From Gilliamella apicola (GTDB lineage: Bacteria > Pseudomonadota > Gammaproteobacteria > Enterobacterales > Orbaceae), in assembly GCF_003202915.1 (NCBI RefSeq), contig NZ_QGLP01000006.1, positions 62,001 to 126,000 on the forward strand: DNA of 64,000 nt, in the 5' to 3' direction. Shown in pieces: positions 27,840 to 38,235 of the stretch (the stretch's first letter is position 1; each line of letters begins with the position of its first letter). The notes under the pieces were generated by a model. The model searched no databases, had not been told where the DNA came from, and was given only the letters and a program-made list of their open reading frames with translations. The translations under genes and the position numbers were made by a program.

Positions 27840-28856
27840 ATGAAAATATTAGTAACGGGTGGTTGTGGATATATCGGCAGTCATACTTGTGTTCAATTAA
27901 TTCTTGCCGGATATACTCCAATTATTATTGACAATTTATTTAATAGTAAAGCCTCGGTATTGGAAAGAATAAAAACCATCACAGGGCAATCAATCGATTT
28001 TTATCATGGCGATGTATGTGATGCAAATATATTAGCAACAATTTTTAAAGAACATGATATCAAAGCCGTTATTCACTTTGCTGGATTAAAAGCCGTTGGT
28101 GAATCAGTCTATAAACCACTTGAATATTATGAAAATAATGTTTACGGTAGTATTGTCTTAATGAAAGCAATGCGTGATGCTGGTGTAAAACAGTTGGTTT
28201 TTAGTTCATCTGCCACAGTATATGGTGAGCTAGCGCCGGTTCCTTACGTTGAAACGTTACCGCAAGGGTTACCCTCTAGTCCATATGGTAAGAGTAAACT
28301 TATGGTTGAACAGTGCATGATGGATTTAGCGGTTGCTGAACCTGATTGGTCCTTAACATTATTGCGATATTTTAATCCTGTCGGCGCGCACCCTAGTGGT
28401 TTGATGGGAGAAGATCCGCTTGGCGTACCTAATAATCTTATGCCATTTATCACCCAAGTTGCCGTAGGTAAGCGCGAGTCATTATCGGTATTTGGTAATG
28501 ATTATCCAACTGTTGATGGTACCTGCGTGCGAGACTTTATTCATGTTGTTGATTTAGCGGATGGTCACATCGCTGCACTTAAAGCTGACCAAAATAGAGC
28601 CGGTGTACATATCTACAATTTAGGCTCGGGAGTAGGCTTCAGTGTGCTACAAGTGATTAAAGCCTTCGAAAAGGCATCCGGTAAACCACTTAATTGGCAT
28701 TTTGCGCCAAGACGTGCTGGCGACTTGCCTGCATTTTGGGCTGATGCCAAGAAAGCTGAACAGCAGTTAGGCTGGAAAACCCAATTAACCCTTGATGATA
28801 TGGTTAAAGATTCATGGAATTGGCAATCTAAAAATCCACAAGGTTATCCCGATTAA
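27840..28856 (+). CDS. galE: UDP-glucose 4-epimerase
   Basis: Interconverts UDP-galactose and UDP-glucose. The 338-residue short-chain dehydrogenase-like protein has the NAD motif TGGCGYIG at residues 6-13, FSSSATVYG near 121-129, and the catalytic YGKSK near 149. [13 protein letters not shown] near 175 and [15 protein letters not shown] near 225 are typical. AAGG precedes the ATG. Second gene of the gal operon. Confidence 0.96.
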   Translation: MKILVTGGCGYIGSHTCVQLILAGYTPIIIDNLFNSKASVLERIKTITGQSIDFYHGDVCDANILATIFKEHDIKAVIHFAGLKAVGESVYKPLEYYENNVYGSIVLMKAMRDAGVKQLVFSSSATVYGELAPVPYVETLPQGLPSSPYGKSKLMVEQCMMDLAVAEPDWSLTLLRYFNPVGAHPSGLMGEDPLGVPNNLMPFITQVAVGKRESLSVFGNDYPTVDGTCVRDFIHVVDLADGHIAALKADQNRAGVHIYNLGSGVGFSVLQVIKAFEKASGKPLNWHFAPRRAGDLPAFWADAKKAEQQLGWKTQLTLDDMVKDSWNWQSKNPQGYPD

Positions 28857-28923
28857 GGTTATATTTACGCAACAGTTGTATTTATACAACAATAGTCGCA
28901 ACATCATAATTAAAGAGGCAAAA

Positions 28924-29973
28924 ATGGATATTTTTAACCCAGTTGACCATCCTCATCGCCGCTATAACCCATTGACCGACCAATGGGTGTTAGTTTCGCC
29001 ACATCGAGCAAAGCGGCCTTGGCAAGGTCAGCAAGAGACCTTAAATGAAGAACCAAAACCCCATCATGATCCAAATTGTTATTTATGTCCGGGCAATAAA
29101 CGAGTCACCGGTGATATAAATCCTAATTATACGGGTACCTACGTCTTTACCAATGATTTTGCTGCATTAATGGAAGACACACCTAATTCAGCCAATAGTA
29201 ACGATCCTTTATTTCAAATTCAAAGTGCTAAAGGAACAAGTCGAGTGATCTGCTTCTCTCCCGATCACAGTAAAACCCTACCCGAACTCGATCTACCAGC
29301 AATTGAAACAGTGATAAAAACGTGGATCACTCAACAACAGGAACTAGGTAAACACTACCCTTGGGTACAAATATTTGAAAATAAAGGCTCAGCCATGGGC
29401 TGTTCAAACCCCCATCCGCATGGACAAGTTTGGGCGAATAGTTTTATCCCCAACGAAATTGCGCGAGAAGATAGCAATATGCGCAGCTATTTTCAAAAAT
29501 ATGGCCGAAATTTATTAGTCGATTATGTAGAAAAAGAGTTAACCAATCAAGAACGCATTGTGGTTGAAACAGAGCATTGGCTAGCTGTCGTGCCTTTTTG
29601 GGCAATATGGCCTTTTGAAACGCTGCTATTGCCGAAAACACATGTTGCTAGATTAACCATGCTTAATCAAGCAGAGCAGAAAGATTTAGCCATTGCTTTA
29701 AAAAAACTAACCTGTCGCTATGACAATTTGTTTAACTGTTCTTTCCCGTATTCGATGGGATGGCATGGGGCACCTTTTGTCGCTGGCAATATTGATTATT
29801 GGCAAGTACATGCCCATTTTTATCCGCCACTATTACGTTCAGCTACTATTAAAAAGTTTATGGTTGGTTATGAAATGTTTGCTGAAGTTCAACGGGATTT
29901 AACACCAGAACAAGCTGCCGAAAGGTTGCGCAACGTTAGTGATGAGCATTATAAAGATGAAAAGGATAAATAG
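28924..29973 (+). CDS. galT: Galactose-1-phosphate uridylyltransferase
   Basis: Leloir pathway step from galactose-1-phosphate and UDP-glucose to UDP-galactose and glucose-1-phosphate. The 349-residue protein has the metal-site CYLCPGN near residue 52, the nucleophile region CSNPHPHGQ near 160-168, and GWHGAPF near 281. The ATG at 28924 has AAAGAGGC upstream and starts the conserved [17 protein letters not shown] block; an earlier in-frame ATG overlapping galE is not needed. galK starts on the next base after the stop. Confidence 0.96.
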   Translation: MDIFNPVDHPHRRYNPLTDQWVLVSPHRAKRPWQGQQETLNEEPKPHHDPNCYLCPGNKRVTGDINPNYTGTYVFTNDFAALMEDTPNSANSNDPLFQIQSAKGTSRVICFSPDHSKTLPELDLPAIETVIKTWITQQQELGKHYPWVQIFENKGSAMGCSNPHPHGQVWANSFIPNEIAREDSNMRSYFQKYGRNLLVDYVEKELTNQERIVVETEHWLAVVPFWAIWPFETLLLPKTHVARLTMLNQAEQKDLAIALKKLTCRYDNLFNCSFPYSMGWHGAPFVAGNIDYWQVHAHFYPPLLRSATIKKFMVGYEMFAEVQRDLTPEQAAERLRNVSDEHYKDEKDK

Positions 29974-31131
29974 ATGAAAGCATTAATCAATAATACCACA
30001 CAAGCCTTTGCAGCTATATTTGGTTATAAACCAGATACCGTTGTCCAAGCACCCGGACGAGTAAACTTGATTGGCGAACATACTGATTACAATGATGGTT
30101 TTGTTTTACCTTGCGCCATCGATTATCAAACAGTTATTAGCTGCCATAAACGTTCTGACAACCTAATTCGTGTAATTGCTGTTGATTACAATAATCAACA
30201 AGACCAGTTTTTGCTTGATTCAGAAATTGAGAAACATCCAAATTATCAATGGGCTAATTATGTCCGAGGGGTAATTAAACATATCATCAAATATACTAAA
30301 AATAGTAGCGGTGTTGATTTTGCTATTAGTGGTAATGTACCTCAAGGTGCAGGTTTAAGCTCATCGGCCTCACTTGAAGTAGCAATTGGCAAAATGTTTC
30401 AAGTACTTTTTGATTTACCTTTAGATGGCAAACAAATAGCCTTAATCGGCCAAGAAGCTGAAAATCAGTTTGTTGGCTGTAATTGTGGCATTATGGATCA
30501 ATTAATATCCTCACTTGGTCAAGCACAACATGCTTTATTAATTGACTGCCGATCACTTGAAGTATCACCTGTTTCAATTCCTGACGATCTCGCGGTTGTG
30601 ATTATTAACTCCAATATCAAACGTGGATTAGTTGATAGTGAATATAATACTCGTCGCAAGCAATGTGAAGCAGCAGCCAAAGCACTTGGTGTTAAAGCTC
30701 TTCGTGATGCTTCGTTAGTTGATTTATTACAGATCCAAGCCTCGCTCGATCCTATTGTTTATAAACGTGCTCATCATGTCATAACGGAAAATGAACGCAC
30801 ACTTAAAGCCGCCCATGCGCTAGCTAATGAGGATTATCCACTACTTTCTAAATTAATGGCTGAAAGCCACAACTCTATGCGCGATGATTTTCAAATCACC
30901 GTACCGGCAATTGATTATCTAGTTAACATTGTTCAAGGCGTTATTGGCAATCAAGGCGGTGTGCGAATGACTGGTGGTGGTTTTGGTGGCTGTGTTGTTG
31001 CCCTAGTTCCTAAAGATAAAGTTGGTGATGTCAAAGATGCGGTAAGCCAAAACTACTATAAAAAATTTGCAATCAAAGAAGATTTTTATATTTGCCAGCC
31101 AAGTGAAGGGGCACATAAACTATGTCTGTAA
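29974..31131 (+). CDS. galK: Galactokinase
   Basis: Phosphorylates galactose with ATP. GHMP kinase of 385 residues with the galactokinase signature [17 protein letters not shown] near 28-44, the ATP loop [15 protein letters not shown] near 124-138, the catalytic Asp in GIMDQL near 175, and the third motif [11 protein letters not shown] near 340. It begins directly after the galT stop and overlaps galM by 10 bases. Confidence 0.96.
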   Translation: MKALINNTTQAFAAIFGYKPDTVVQAPGRVNLIGEHTDYNDGFVLPCAIDYQTVISCHKRSDNLIRVIAVDYNNQQDQFLLDSEIEKHPNYQWANYVRGVIKHIIKYTKNSSGVDFAISGNVPQGAGLSSSASLEVAIGKMFQVLFDLPLDGKQIALIGQEAENQFVGCNCGIMDQLISSLGQAQHALLIDCRSLEVSPVSIPDDLAVVIINSNIKRGLVDSEYNTRRKQCEAAAKALGVKALRDASLVDLLQIQASLDPIVYKRAHHVITENERTLKAAHALANEDYPLLSKLMAESHNSMRDDFQITVPAIDYLVNIVQGVIGNQGGVRMTGGGFGGCVVALVPKDKVGDVKDAVSQNYYKKFAIKEDFYICQPSEGAHKLCL

Positions 31132-32120
31132 AACACATTATTACGCTGACAAACCGTCAAGGCATGCAAATTAAACTGTCCAATTGGGGAGCTACTTGGC
31201 TTTCCTGTATCATTCCAGTTGGCGAAGAGAAGCGTGAGTTACTACTTGGTTGCCAATCATTCGAACAATACCAACAGCAAGATGCTTATTTAGGTGCGAC
31301 CATTGGACGCTATGCTAACCGCATTGCAAATGCGCAAATAGATATCGCAGGCAAACACTATCAACTTACGGCCAATCAAGGTGTTAATCAATTACATGGT
31401 GGCAAACAAGGTTTTGATAAGCAATTATGGAAAATTGAATCACAATCGAACCAACAAATTGTATTTAGCTTAATTTCTCCTGATGGTGACCAAGGCTATC
31501 CAGGCGAACTTAAAGTTACGGCTAGTTATACGTTAACTGACGATAATCAGGTAAATATTGAATATTATGCGAATACTAGCAAATGCACACCAGTTAACTT
31601 AACAAATCATGCCTATTTTAATTTAGATGGTGAAACCGAAAATATACTTGCACACAGTTTAAAAGTGAATGCTGACTATTATCTACCGGTCGATGCTACT
31701 GGTATTCCGGGTAACGATTTAGTTAATGTGACGGAAGGTGATATGGATTTAAGACAGTTGCGAGTGATAGCTAATAATTTATTAACTAGTTCAGCTCGAA
31801 AAATTACTGGTGGCTATGATCACGCTTATCTATTAGATAAATCAAAATCGGTCGCAGCTCAACTTGTCTCATCAGATAAAAAAGTAACGATGGACGTAAC
31901 TACGTCTTACCCTGCCCTACAAGTATATACGGGTAACTTTTTAGCCCACACGCCAAATCGTCATAATGGTCAATACGCTAATTTTGCGGGGGTGGCATTA
32001 GAAGCACAGTTTTTACCTGATAGTCCACATCATCCGACATGGCCACAACCAAGCTGTTTCTTAGAGCCGGAACAGACTTATCATCAGCAAATTTGTTATC
32101 AGTTTTTTATAAATCAATAA
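31122..32120 (+). CDS. galM: Galactose mutarotase (aldose 1-epimerase)
   Basis: Interconverts alpha and beta anomers of galactose. The 332-residue beta-sandwich protein has GRYANRI near residue 65-71, [10 protein letters not shown] near 86 and [10 protein letters not shown] near 164, whose His residues and a later Glu ([11 protein letters not shown]) form the active site. Last gene of the gal operon. Confidence 0.94.
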   Translation: MSVKHIITLTNRQGMQIKLSNWGATWLSCIIPVGEEKRELLLGCQSFEQYQQQDAYLGATIGRYANRIANAQIDIAGKHYQLTANQGVNQLHGGKQGFDKQLWKIESQSNQQIVFSLISPDGDQGYPGELKVTASYTLTDDNQVNIEYYANTSKCTPVNLTNHAYFNLDGETENILAHSLKVNADYYLPVDATGIPGNDLVNVTEGDMDLRQLRVIANNLLTSSARKITGGYDHAYLLDKSKSVAAQLVSSDKKVTMDVTTSYPALQVYTGNFLAHTPNRHNGQYANFAGVALEAQFLPDSPHHPTWPQPSCFLEPEQTYHQQICYQFFINQ

Positions 32121-32138
32121 ATTGATTCTCGCTATTTT

Positions 32139-32177
32139 TTATTATTGATGAAGAGTGAATAACTTCATCAATAATAA
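32139..32177. terminator. Long A/T-rich hairpin after galM
   Basis: TTATTATTGATGAAG/CTTCATCAATAATAA, a perfect 15-bp stem with a 9-base loop. There is no U-tract on the plus strand after it, so it may protect the mRNA end rather than terminate by itself. Confidence 0.5.
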
Positions 32178-32325
32178 AACAGTTCAACAAATCTCTGCTT
32201 ACCGCTAACCGATTTAAAATAATAAAAAAGTTGAGGAACGTTTTTTTGAACCTTAAAAACAGCATAAATTATGATAGAAATGATTAAATTTCTTCAGTCA
32301 AATCGGCAAAATAAACCTATAAGAA

Positions 32326-33321
32326 CTATCTGTCTGATTTAAGAAAATCAATCACAGAAGAGATAAATAAACTTCTGCCATATTTATCGCGATCCAAATG
32401 AGCAAAATGCGTGCCATTAGGTATTTCTACAAGTTGTGCTTGCTGAGCTTCATTAACTATCGCTACTGCATCCGCTTTACGGCTCCAAAAATCATTTTGT
32501 GAAAAAATAACTAATATTGGCATCGTCAAATGTTTGGCCAGCCACTGTTTTTTACCAATCGCTAACTCAAAACTATCAGCCATGGCACCCGTTGGTGAGC
32601 GAAATTGTGGAGGTAAATGCGAAAAAGATTCAGGATCAGAATTGATTGCTTCTTCAGCATAAGCATTAGCAACCACAGGATCACGCCATAACTCTTTATT
32701 ATCCAAGGGAATACTCGAATCCCACTCGGTAAATAGGCTTTCTCGAGTATTTAACTGATAACCGCCAATATCATGATTAAATTCTTCTAGGTGTTGCTTA
32801 TCCTCAAATACCGATCCTTTGCCTAACAGTTGGTGATTATCTATAGCACCATATAATGAGTTATAAATAATCAGTTTTTTCACGTTATCATTATGTTGCT
32901 CGGCATAAGCGGCCGCCCAATGTCCTCCTGTGGCCCACCCTAACATATTGACTTTTTGGGCATGAGTCCATTTTAAAATTTGCTTTACTGCAGAGTTTAT
33001 ATCAGCAATTGCCGCTGGTGTCCTAACCAATGATTTAGACTCATTCGGCACATTCAACATCTCTTTGGGACGACTTGACTTACCATAACCTCGTAAATCG
33101 ATAATATAGATATCAAATCCAGCCAGCGCTAAATCTTCGGCTAACGATCCCCCTTTGACAGGTAGATCAAACGAACCAATACCGGCTACTCTAGCACCAT
33201 GAATCAATAACAAAGGTTCATGGTTTGCTAGTTGATGATTATCTTTTAACTTAACCTGTCTAATAAAGATATTCTCATCTGAATAACAAGATTTAATAAA
33301 ATGGTCACTCTTTTCAATCAT
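32326..33321 (-). CDS. Alpha/beta hydrolase-fold protein lacking the nucleophile serine
   Basis: A 331-residue protein. The fold is clear: LLLIHG oxyanion region near residue 37, DLRGYGKSSRP near 75, a nucleophile elbow, an acid in FSQNDFWS near 283, and a His in PNGTHFAHLD near 310. The elbow reads GWATGG, so the position of the nucleophile (residue 130) is Ala, encoded GCC, instead of Ser. The protein is thus either a pseudoenzyme or a recent point mutant. A TTG start at 33351 would add 10 residues; the ATG at 33321 has AGGT upstream. It is monocistronic. The substrate cannot be named. Confidence 0.82.
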   Translation of the reverse strand: MIEKSDHFIKSCYSDENIFIRQVKLKDNHQLANHEPLLLIHGARVAGIGSFDLPVKGGSLAEDLALAGFDIYIIDLRGYGKSSRPKEMLNVPNESKSLVRTPAAIADINSAVKQILKWTHAQKVNMLGWATGGHWAAAYAEQHNDNVKKLIIYNSLYGAIDNHQLLGKGSVFEDKQHLEEFNHDIGGYQLNTRESLFTEWDSSIPLDNKELWRDPVVANAYAEEAINSDPESFSHLPPQFRSPTGAMADSFELAIGKKQWLAKHLTMPILVIFSQNDFWSRKADAVAIVNEAQQAQLVEIPNGTHFAHLDRDKYGRSLFISSVIDFLKSDR

Positions 33322-33574
33322 ATTCACATTACCTGCATTGGCTAGAGTCAAAACAAACTTATCATGACTATTTTAATTAGTCTGCTTAGATTAACAACAA
33401 AACATATCAGCAAGCATAGCCTTTAAGCAAATTTATTTATAATTATAATTACAAATAACAATGAGGAAAGGTGGTTTTGAACATAAAAAAACGAAGATTT
33501 TGCATACTTAAGCTAACAATCCAAGCTAAAATTAGGTATGATATCCTCCTATTCGCTGATGGATAATAAGATAA

Positions 33575-34063
33575 ATGAAAAGTAAAACTCTCACAGCTAT
33601 TTTCCCGGGAACATTTGATCCGATTACCAATGGTCACATTGATCTGATTACTCGAGCCTCCCAGCTATTTCCTCGTTTAATTGTTGCTATAGCAGAAAAT
33701 CCTAATAAAAAAACGCTATTTGCTTTAGATGAACGAGTAAACCTAGCCTCAACATCAGTTGAACACTTATTGAATGTTGAAGTGATTGGTTTTGATAATC
33801 TTATGGCGGACTTTGCTCAAAAACATGCCGCGACGGTTATAGTTAGGGGTGTGAGAACCACTTACGATTTTGAATACGAAAGACAATTAGCTGAAATGAA
33901 CCGCGCATTAAAATCTGATTTAGATACTATCTTTTTAATGCCATCCATTGCAATGGGATTTATTTCATCTACCATTGTTAAAGATGTCGCTTACCATGGT
34001 GGTGATATCTCTAACTTAGTACCTTTACATGTTAAAACCGAACTTCTTAAACGTTTAACCTAA
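33575..34063 (+). CDS. coaD: Phosphopantetheine adenylyltransferase
   Basis: Penultimate step of CoA synthesis. The 162-residue protein has the nucleotidyltransferase motif PGTFDPITNGH near 11-21 (HxGH-type), VRGVRTTYDFEYERQ near 90 and the ISSTIVKD motif near 129, all typical of CoaD. It starts a run with rlmD and relA. The 223 bases before it show no strong promoter by eye. Confidence 0.96.
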   Translation: MKSKTLTAIFPGTFDPITNGHIDLITRASQLFPRLIVAIAENPNKKTLFALDERVNLASTSVEHLLNVEVIGFDNLMADFAQKHAATVIVRGVRTTYDFEYERQLAEMNRALKSDLDTIFLMPSIAMGFISSTIVKDVAYHGGDISNLVPLHVKTELLKRLT

Positions 34064-34078
34064 TATCGATTTATTAAA

Positions 34079-35404
34079 ATGGTTAATTTTTATACCCCTC
34101 CGAAAAAAAAGCTAACTTCACAAAAATTGACTGTTACCGTCACAAAACTAGATGCTTTTGGTCAAGGCGTTGCCAATCATAAAGGTAAAACGATTTTTGT
34201 AAAATCGGCATTGCCAGACGAAACTGTTGATATTCAATTGACTGAAGATAAAAAAAATTACGCCAAAGCAAAAGTAATAAAATACCACAATTACAGTCAA
34301 CAACGTGTTAAGCCAAAATGTCAATACTATACAAAATGTGGCGGCTGTGAATTACAGCACATCTCATCAGAGTTACAACAACAAGCCAAATACGAAGCGC
34401 TAATTAAATTATTATCAAAAGAAACTGGGGCTCTGTTAGAGGATAATCCACCTGACATAGTTGCAGATCAACCCTATCATTATCGTCGACGAGCTAGGTT
34501 AGCCATCAATTTAGTCAAAGGTGAATTATTTATCGGTTTTAGACAACCTGAATCAAGTCAAATTATAAATATAGAACACTGCCCGGTATTGGTTGAACAA
34601 TTAGATGCTTTGTTAATTCCATTACAATCTTGTTTAAGACAAATCAAACAGAAAAAAGCCCTTGGGCATATTGAATTGATTGCGGTTGATAGTGGAATAA
34701 TTTTAGTTTTAAGACACACGATGCCACTGACTGAACAAGATAGCCGATTACTTATACAATTTGCTGCAGTTCATCACATTTCGCTCTATTTTCATGGTGA
34801 TAATTTGTGCCATGCTTTTGGTACTAAAGAACATTACTACCTGATTAACCAGTTAAAATTAACCTTTAGTCCACTCGATTTTATTCAGGTTAATAGCCAA
34901 ATTAATCAGAAGATGATCGAGAAAGCACTTGAATGGTTAGATGTATCATCAAATGACAAAATACTTGATCTATTTTGTGGTATGGGTAATTTTTCATTAC
35001 CTATAGCAACAATTTGCCAGTCGGTAACCGGTATTGAAGGTGTTGCTCCATTAGTCGAAAAAGCGAAACTTAATGCTAAATTAAATCAAGATAAAATTCA
35101 GGCTAAAACACAATTTTTTACCTGTAATTTAGAAGATAAGCAACAATTTTCGCTATGGAATCAAACCATATATGACAAAATATTATTAGATCCTGCGAGA
35201 GCCGGCGCTTATAATGCTAGCGCAGAAATTGTTAAGATTTCACCATCAAAATTAGTTTATATTTCGTGTAATCCTGCTACATTAGCAAGGGACTGCAAGC
35301 TATTTATTGAGGAAGGATACAACATTGCCAAGATTGCTATTTTGGATATGTTTCCCCAAACTAAGCATATAGAATCAATGTTGATGTTAACCAGATCAGG
35401 ATAA
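34079..35404 (+). CDS. rlmD: 23S rRNA (uracil-1939-C5)-methyltransferase
   Basis: SAM-dependent, iron-sulfur RNA methyltransferase. The 441-residue protein has an N-terminal TRAM domain (about 15-70), the Fe-S cysteines CQYYTKCGGC near 81-90 with a fourth Cys in IEHCPVLV near 167, the SAM motif DLFCGMGNFSLP near 300, and the catalytic Cys in ISCNPATLARD near 398. It lies 15 bases after coaD and 5 bases before relA. The rlmD-relA pairing is also found in E. coli. Confidence 0.94.
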   Translation: MVNFYTPPKKKLTSQKLTVTVTKLDAFGQGVANHKGKTIFVKSALPDETVDIQLTEDKKNYAKAKVIKYHNYSQQRVKPKCQYYTKCGGCELQHISSELQQQAKYEALIKLLSKETGALLEDNPPDIVADQPYHYRRRARLAINLVKGELFIGFRQPESSQIINIEHCPVLVEQLDALLIPLQSCLRQIKQKKALGHIELIAVDSGIILVLRHTMPLTEQDSRLLIQFAAVHHISLYFHGDNLCHAFGTKEHYYLINQLKLTFSPLDFIQVNSQINQKMIEKALEWLDVSSNDKILDLFCGMGNFSLPIATICQSVTGIEGVAPLVEKAKLNAKLNQDKIQAKTQFFTCNLEDKQQFSLWNQTIYDKILLDPARAGAYNASAEIVKISPSKLVYISCNPATLARDCKLFIEEGYNIAKIAILDMFPQTKHIESMLMLTRSG

Positions 35405-35409
35405 TAATT

Positions 35410-37668
35410 ATGGTATCAATTAGAGGCGCCCATCAACAAAATGACGAGCATTACACTCTAACACAGTTTGATGTTGAACAATGGGCTAAACAAGAACTAC
35501 TATTAACCAACCTTGAATCCTATCAAAAGTTCAAAGATATCTGGGATTTTTGTTTTGAACATAGTGCAGGCGCGCCTGAACAAGCCTATTGTTTTCAAAA
35601 TGCTATTGAAATGGTTGAAATTTTATCAACCTTAAATATGGACATTAATAGTCTATGTACTGCCCTTTTACTGCCTTTCTTTGACACTAAAATTATCTGC
35701 CGAGACGATCTTCCCGAAGATTTTGACCGAGAAATTATTCACATCCTTACCAGTGTTGTCAAAATGAAGGAAATTAGGCAACTACGAGCCATTCGTAATG
35801 GTCATGCCACTACAGAGCAAATTGATAGTATTCGGCGAATGTTACTGGCTATGGTGAATGATTTCCGTAGTGTGGTGATAAAATTAGCAGAGCGTATTAC
35901 TTATTTACGTAATCTTATACAGGCACCAAAAGAAGATCAAGTTCTGGCTGCTAAAGAGTGTTTTAATATCTATGCACCTCTAGCCAATCGATTGGGAATC
36001 GGGCAATTAAAATGGGAACTTGAAGATTTTTGCTTCCGTTATTTGCATCCAGATCAATATCGCTTTATTGCTCATAAGTTACATGAAAAACGCCTAGATC
36101 GTGAATCATACATTAATCAATTTGTTAAACATCTACAGGATATGATGGATCATGATCATATTCGTGCAGAAGTTTACGGTCGACCAAAACATATCTATAG
36201 CATTTGGAGAAAAATGGAGCGTAAACATCTACAATTTGAGGAGTTATATGATATTCGAGCAGTACGTATTATTTGTGACCGAATTGAAGATTGTTATAAC
36301 GCTTTGGGGATTGTGCATAGCCATTATAAACATATAGCTAAGGAATTCGACGACTATGTGGCTAACCCAAAACCAAATGGCTATCAATCCATTCATACTG
36401 TGGTTTATGGTCCACAAAACAAAACTATTGAAATTCAAATCCGTACTGAGCAGATGCACAATGATGCTGAATTAGGTATAGCAGCACACTGGAAGTATAA
36501 AGAAGGCAGTACCGATAAGATGACGGCATACGATCAACGAATTTCTTGGTTACGTAAGCTATTAACTTGGCAACAAGAAATGTCAGAAAGTGGCGAAATT
36601 CAAGAAACAGTTCGTAGCCAAATTTTTGATGACCGCGTTTATGTATTTACGCCTAAGGGTGACGTTGTAGATTTGCCAACTGGTTCAACCCCGTTAGATT
36701 TCGCTTATCATATACATAGTGATGTTGGACATCGGTGTATTGGCGCTAAAGTTGGCGGTCGTATTGTGCCATTTACCTTTATATTGAAAACAGGCGATCA
36801 AGTTGAAATTATCACCCAAAAGCAACCAAACCCAAGTCGTGACTGGTTAAATCCAAATGCAGGTTTTGTTAATAGCAGCCGAGCGCGAGCAAAAATTCAA
36901 GCCTGGTTCAAAAAACAAGATAGAGATAAAAATATTGCAGCCGGTCAACAAATTCTTGAAAACGAACTCGTGCCATTAAATATTACCTTAAAAAGCGTCG
37001 AGAAGATTCTTATTAGCAAATACAATGCCCACTCGTTTGATGAAGTGCTCGCCGGAATAGGTAGCGGTGATGTTCGAATCAACCAACTGGTTAACTTCAT
37101 TAATGCTCAATTTAATAAGCCGACAGCAGAAGAAGAAGACGAAGCGGTTCTTAAACAAATCACTCAAAAATCAACATCGCAAACTAAAAACTCCGGAAGA
37201 TCGACTGCAATTAAAGGTGGTGAAATCATTATTGAGGGTGTTGATAATTTACTTTATACCATTGCTAATTGTTGTCGTCCTATTCCTGGTGATCCAATTG
37301 TCGGCTTTGTAACACAAGGGCGAGGAATTTCAATTCATAAAGCTGACTGTGAACAATTGCAAGAGTTAAAAAATCATGCTCCGGAGCGTATTACCAGTGC
37401 AGTATGGAGTGGCAATCATAATGCTAGTTATACTATGGTTATTCGAATCATCGCAAATGATAGAAGCGGTTTATTACGAGACATCACCACCATATTAGCT
37501 AATGAAAAAGTGAATGTATTAGGTGTTTCAAGTCGAATTGAAATGAAACAACAAATAGCAACTATAGATATGGATATGCAAATTTTTGATCAAGATTCTC
37601 TCGAACGTGTATTAAACAAAATTAAACAACTAGCAGATGTGATCGAGGCAAAACGCTTGCAAGGATGA
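35410..37668 (+). CDS. relA: (p)ppGpp synthetase RelA
   Basis: Ribosome-associated GTP pyrophosphokinase of the stringent response. The 752-residue protein has the RelA layout: an N-terminal pseudo-hydrolase domain (about 30-200) lacking the HD motif, the synthetase domain (about 230-390, with YGRPKHIYSIWRKM and NPKPNGYQSIHT), a TGS domain (about 415-475, VFTPKGDVVDLP), a zinc-finger/helical region with CCRPIPGD near 627, and a C-terminal ACT domain (about 675-750). AGGA precedes the ATG. Strong similarity to E. coli RelA over the full length. Confidence 0.96.
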   Translation: MVSIRGAHQQNDEHYTLTQFDVEQWAKQELLLTNLESYQKFKDIWDFCFEHSAGAPEQAYCFQNAIEMVEILSTLNMDINSLCTALLLPFFDTKIICRDDLPEDFDREIIHILTSVVKMKEIRQLRAIRNGHATTEQIDSIRRMLLAMVNDFRSVVIKLAERITYLRNLIQAPKEDQVLAAKECFNIYAPLANRLGIGQLKWELEDFCFRYLHPDQYRFIAHKLHEKRLDRESYINQFVKHLQDMMDHDHIRAEVYGRPKHIYSIWRKMERKHLQFEELYDIRAVRIICDRIEDCYNALGIVHSHYKHIAKEFDDYVANPKPNGYQSIHTVVYGPQNKTIEIQIRTEQMHNDAELGIAAHWKYKEGSTDKMTAYDQRISWLRKLLTWQQEMSESGEIQETVRSQIFDDRVYVFTPKGDVVDLPTGSTPLDFAYHIHSDVGHRCIGAKVGGRIVPFTFILKTGDQVEIITQKQPNPSRDWLNPNAGFVNSSRARAKIQAWFKKQDRDKNIAAGQQILENELVPLNITLKSVEKILISKYNAHSFDEVLAGIGSGDVRINQLVNFINAQFNKPTAEEEDEAVLKQITQKSTSQTKNSGRSTAIKGGEIIIEGVDNLLYTIANCCRPIPGDPIVGFVTQGRGISIHKADCEQLQELKNHAPERITSAVWSGNHNASYTMVIRIIANDRSGLLRDITTILANEKVNVLGVSSRIEMKQQIATIDMDMQIFDQDSLERVLNKIKQLADVIEAKRLQG

Positions 37669-37676
37669 TGATTATT

Positions 37677-37707
37677 TAAGTTGCCACAAATTTTAGGTGG
37701 CAACTTA
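37677..37707. terminator. Hairpin between relA and folA
   Basis: TAAGTTGCCAC/GTGGCAACTTA, an 11-bp perfect stem, 8 bases after the relA stop and 18 bases before the folA stop; serves convergent genes. Confidence 0.75.
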
Positions 37708-37724
37708 TATAAATTATCTGTTGA

Positions 37725-38225
37725 TTAATGCCTTTCCAGTATCTCAAATTGATAATCATAACGATTTTTTTCATCTGCTTGATGTTCTTCTAGATGAATT
37801 TGTCGCCAGGACATTTGAGTATAATCAGGGAAATAAGTATCACCTGATAATTGGGCATCAATATGCGTTAAATAAAGGCGATTAACTAGTGGCAAAACCT
37901 GATTATAAATATTGCCGCCACCGATAATAAAGGCTTCTTCAACCAACTGTTTATTAACTAGTGATATTGCATCATCAATCGATTGAACCCAAGTCACATT
38001 AGAATTAATTGAAGTTTTGTTGGCAATTTGACGACTTATGACAATGTTATGGCGGTTGGGCAAAGGTCTACCAATAGATTCAAACGTTTTACGCCCCATG
38101 ATAACCGGCTTATTTAATGTATTTTTTTTAAACCAAGCTAAATCTGCTGGCATATGCCATGGCATTTGATTATTTAATCCAATAACCCGATTATCTGCCA
38201 TCGCAACAATAATACTCAATATCAT
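37725..38225 (-). CDS. folA: Dihydrofolate reductase
   Basis: Reduces dihydrofolate with NADPH. The 166-residue type I enzyme has MILSIIVAMADNRVIG at the start, the MPWHMPADLAWFKK segment with the catalytic Asp near residue 27, GRKTFESIGRPLP near 43-55, and GGGNIYNQ near 95. The start at 38225 has AAGGGG at good spacing; an earlier in-frame start at 38243 overlaps the upstream gene and is less likely. It follows the glycosyltransferase gene after 10 bases. Confidence 0.95.
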   Translation of the reverse strand: MILSIIVAMADNRVIGLNNQMPWHMPADLAWFKKNTLNKPVIMGRKTFESIGRPLPNRHNIVISRQIANKTSINSNVTWVQSIDDAISLVNKQLVEEAFIIGGGNIYNQVLPLVNRLYLTHIDAQLSGDTYFPDYTQMSWRQIHLEEHQADEKNRYDYQFEILERH

Positions 38226-38235
38226 GTTAGCCCCT

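Noticed and set aside
28792-28923. 44-codon N-terminal extension of galT overlapping galE
   Set aside because: Known GalT proteins start at the MDIFNP block, and the ATG at 28924 has its own ribosome binding site.
32139-32177. Classic rho-independent terminator after galM
   Set aside because: The stem is perfect but A/T-rich and lacks a U-tract in the gal direction, so it is reported only as a hairpin with modest confidence.
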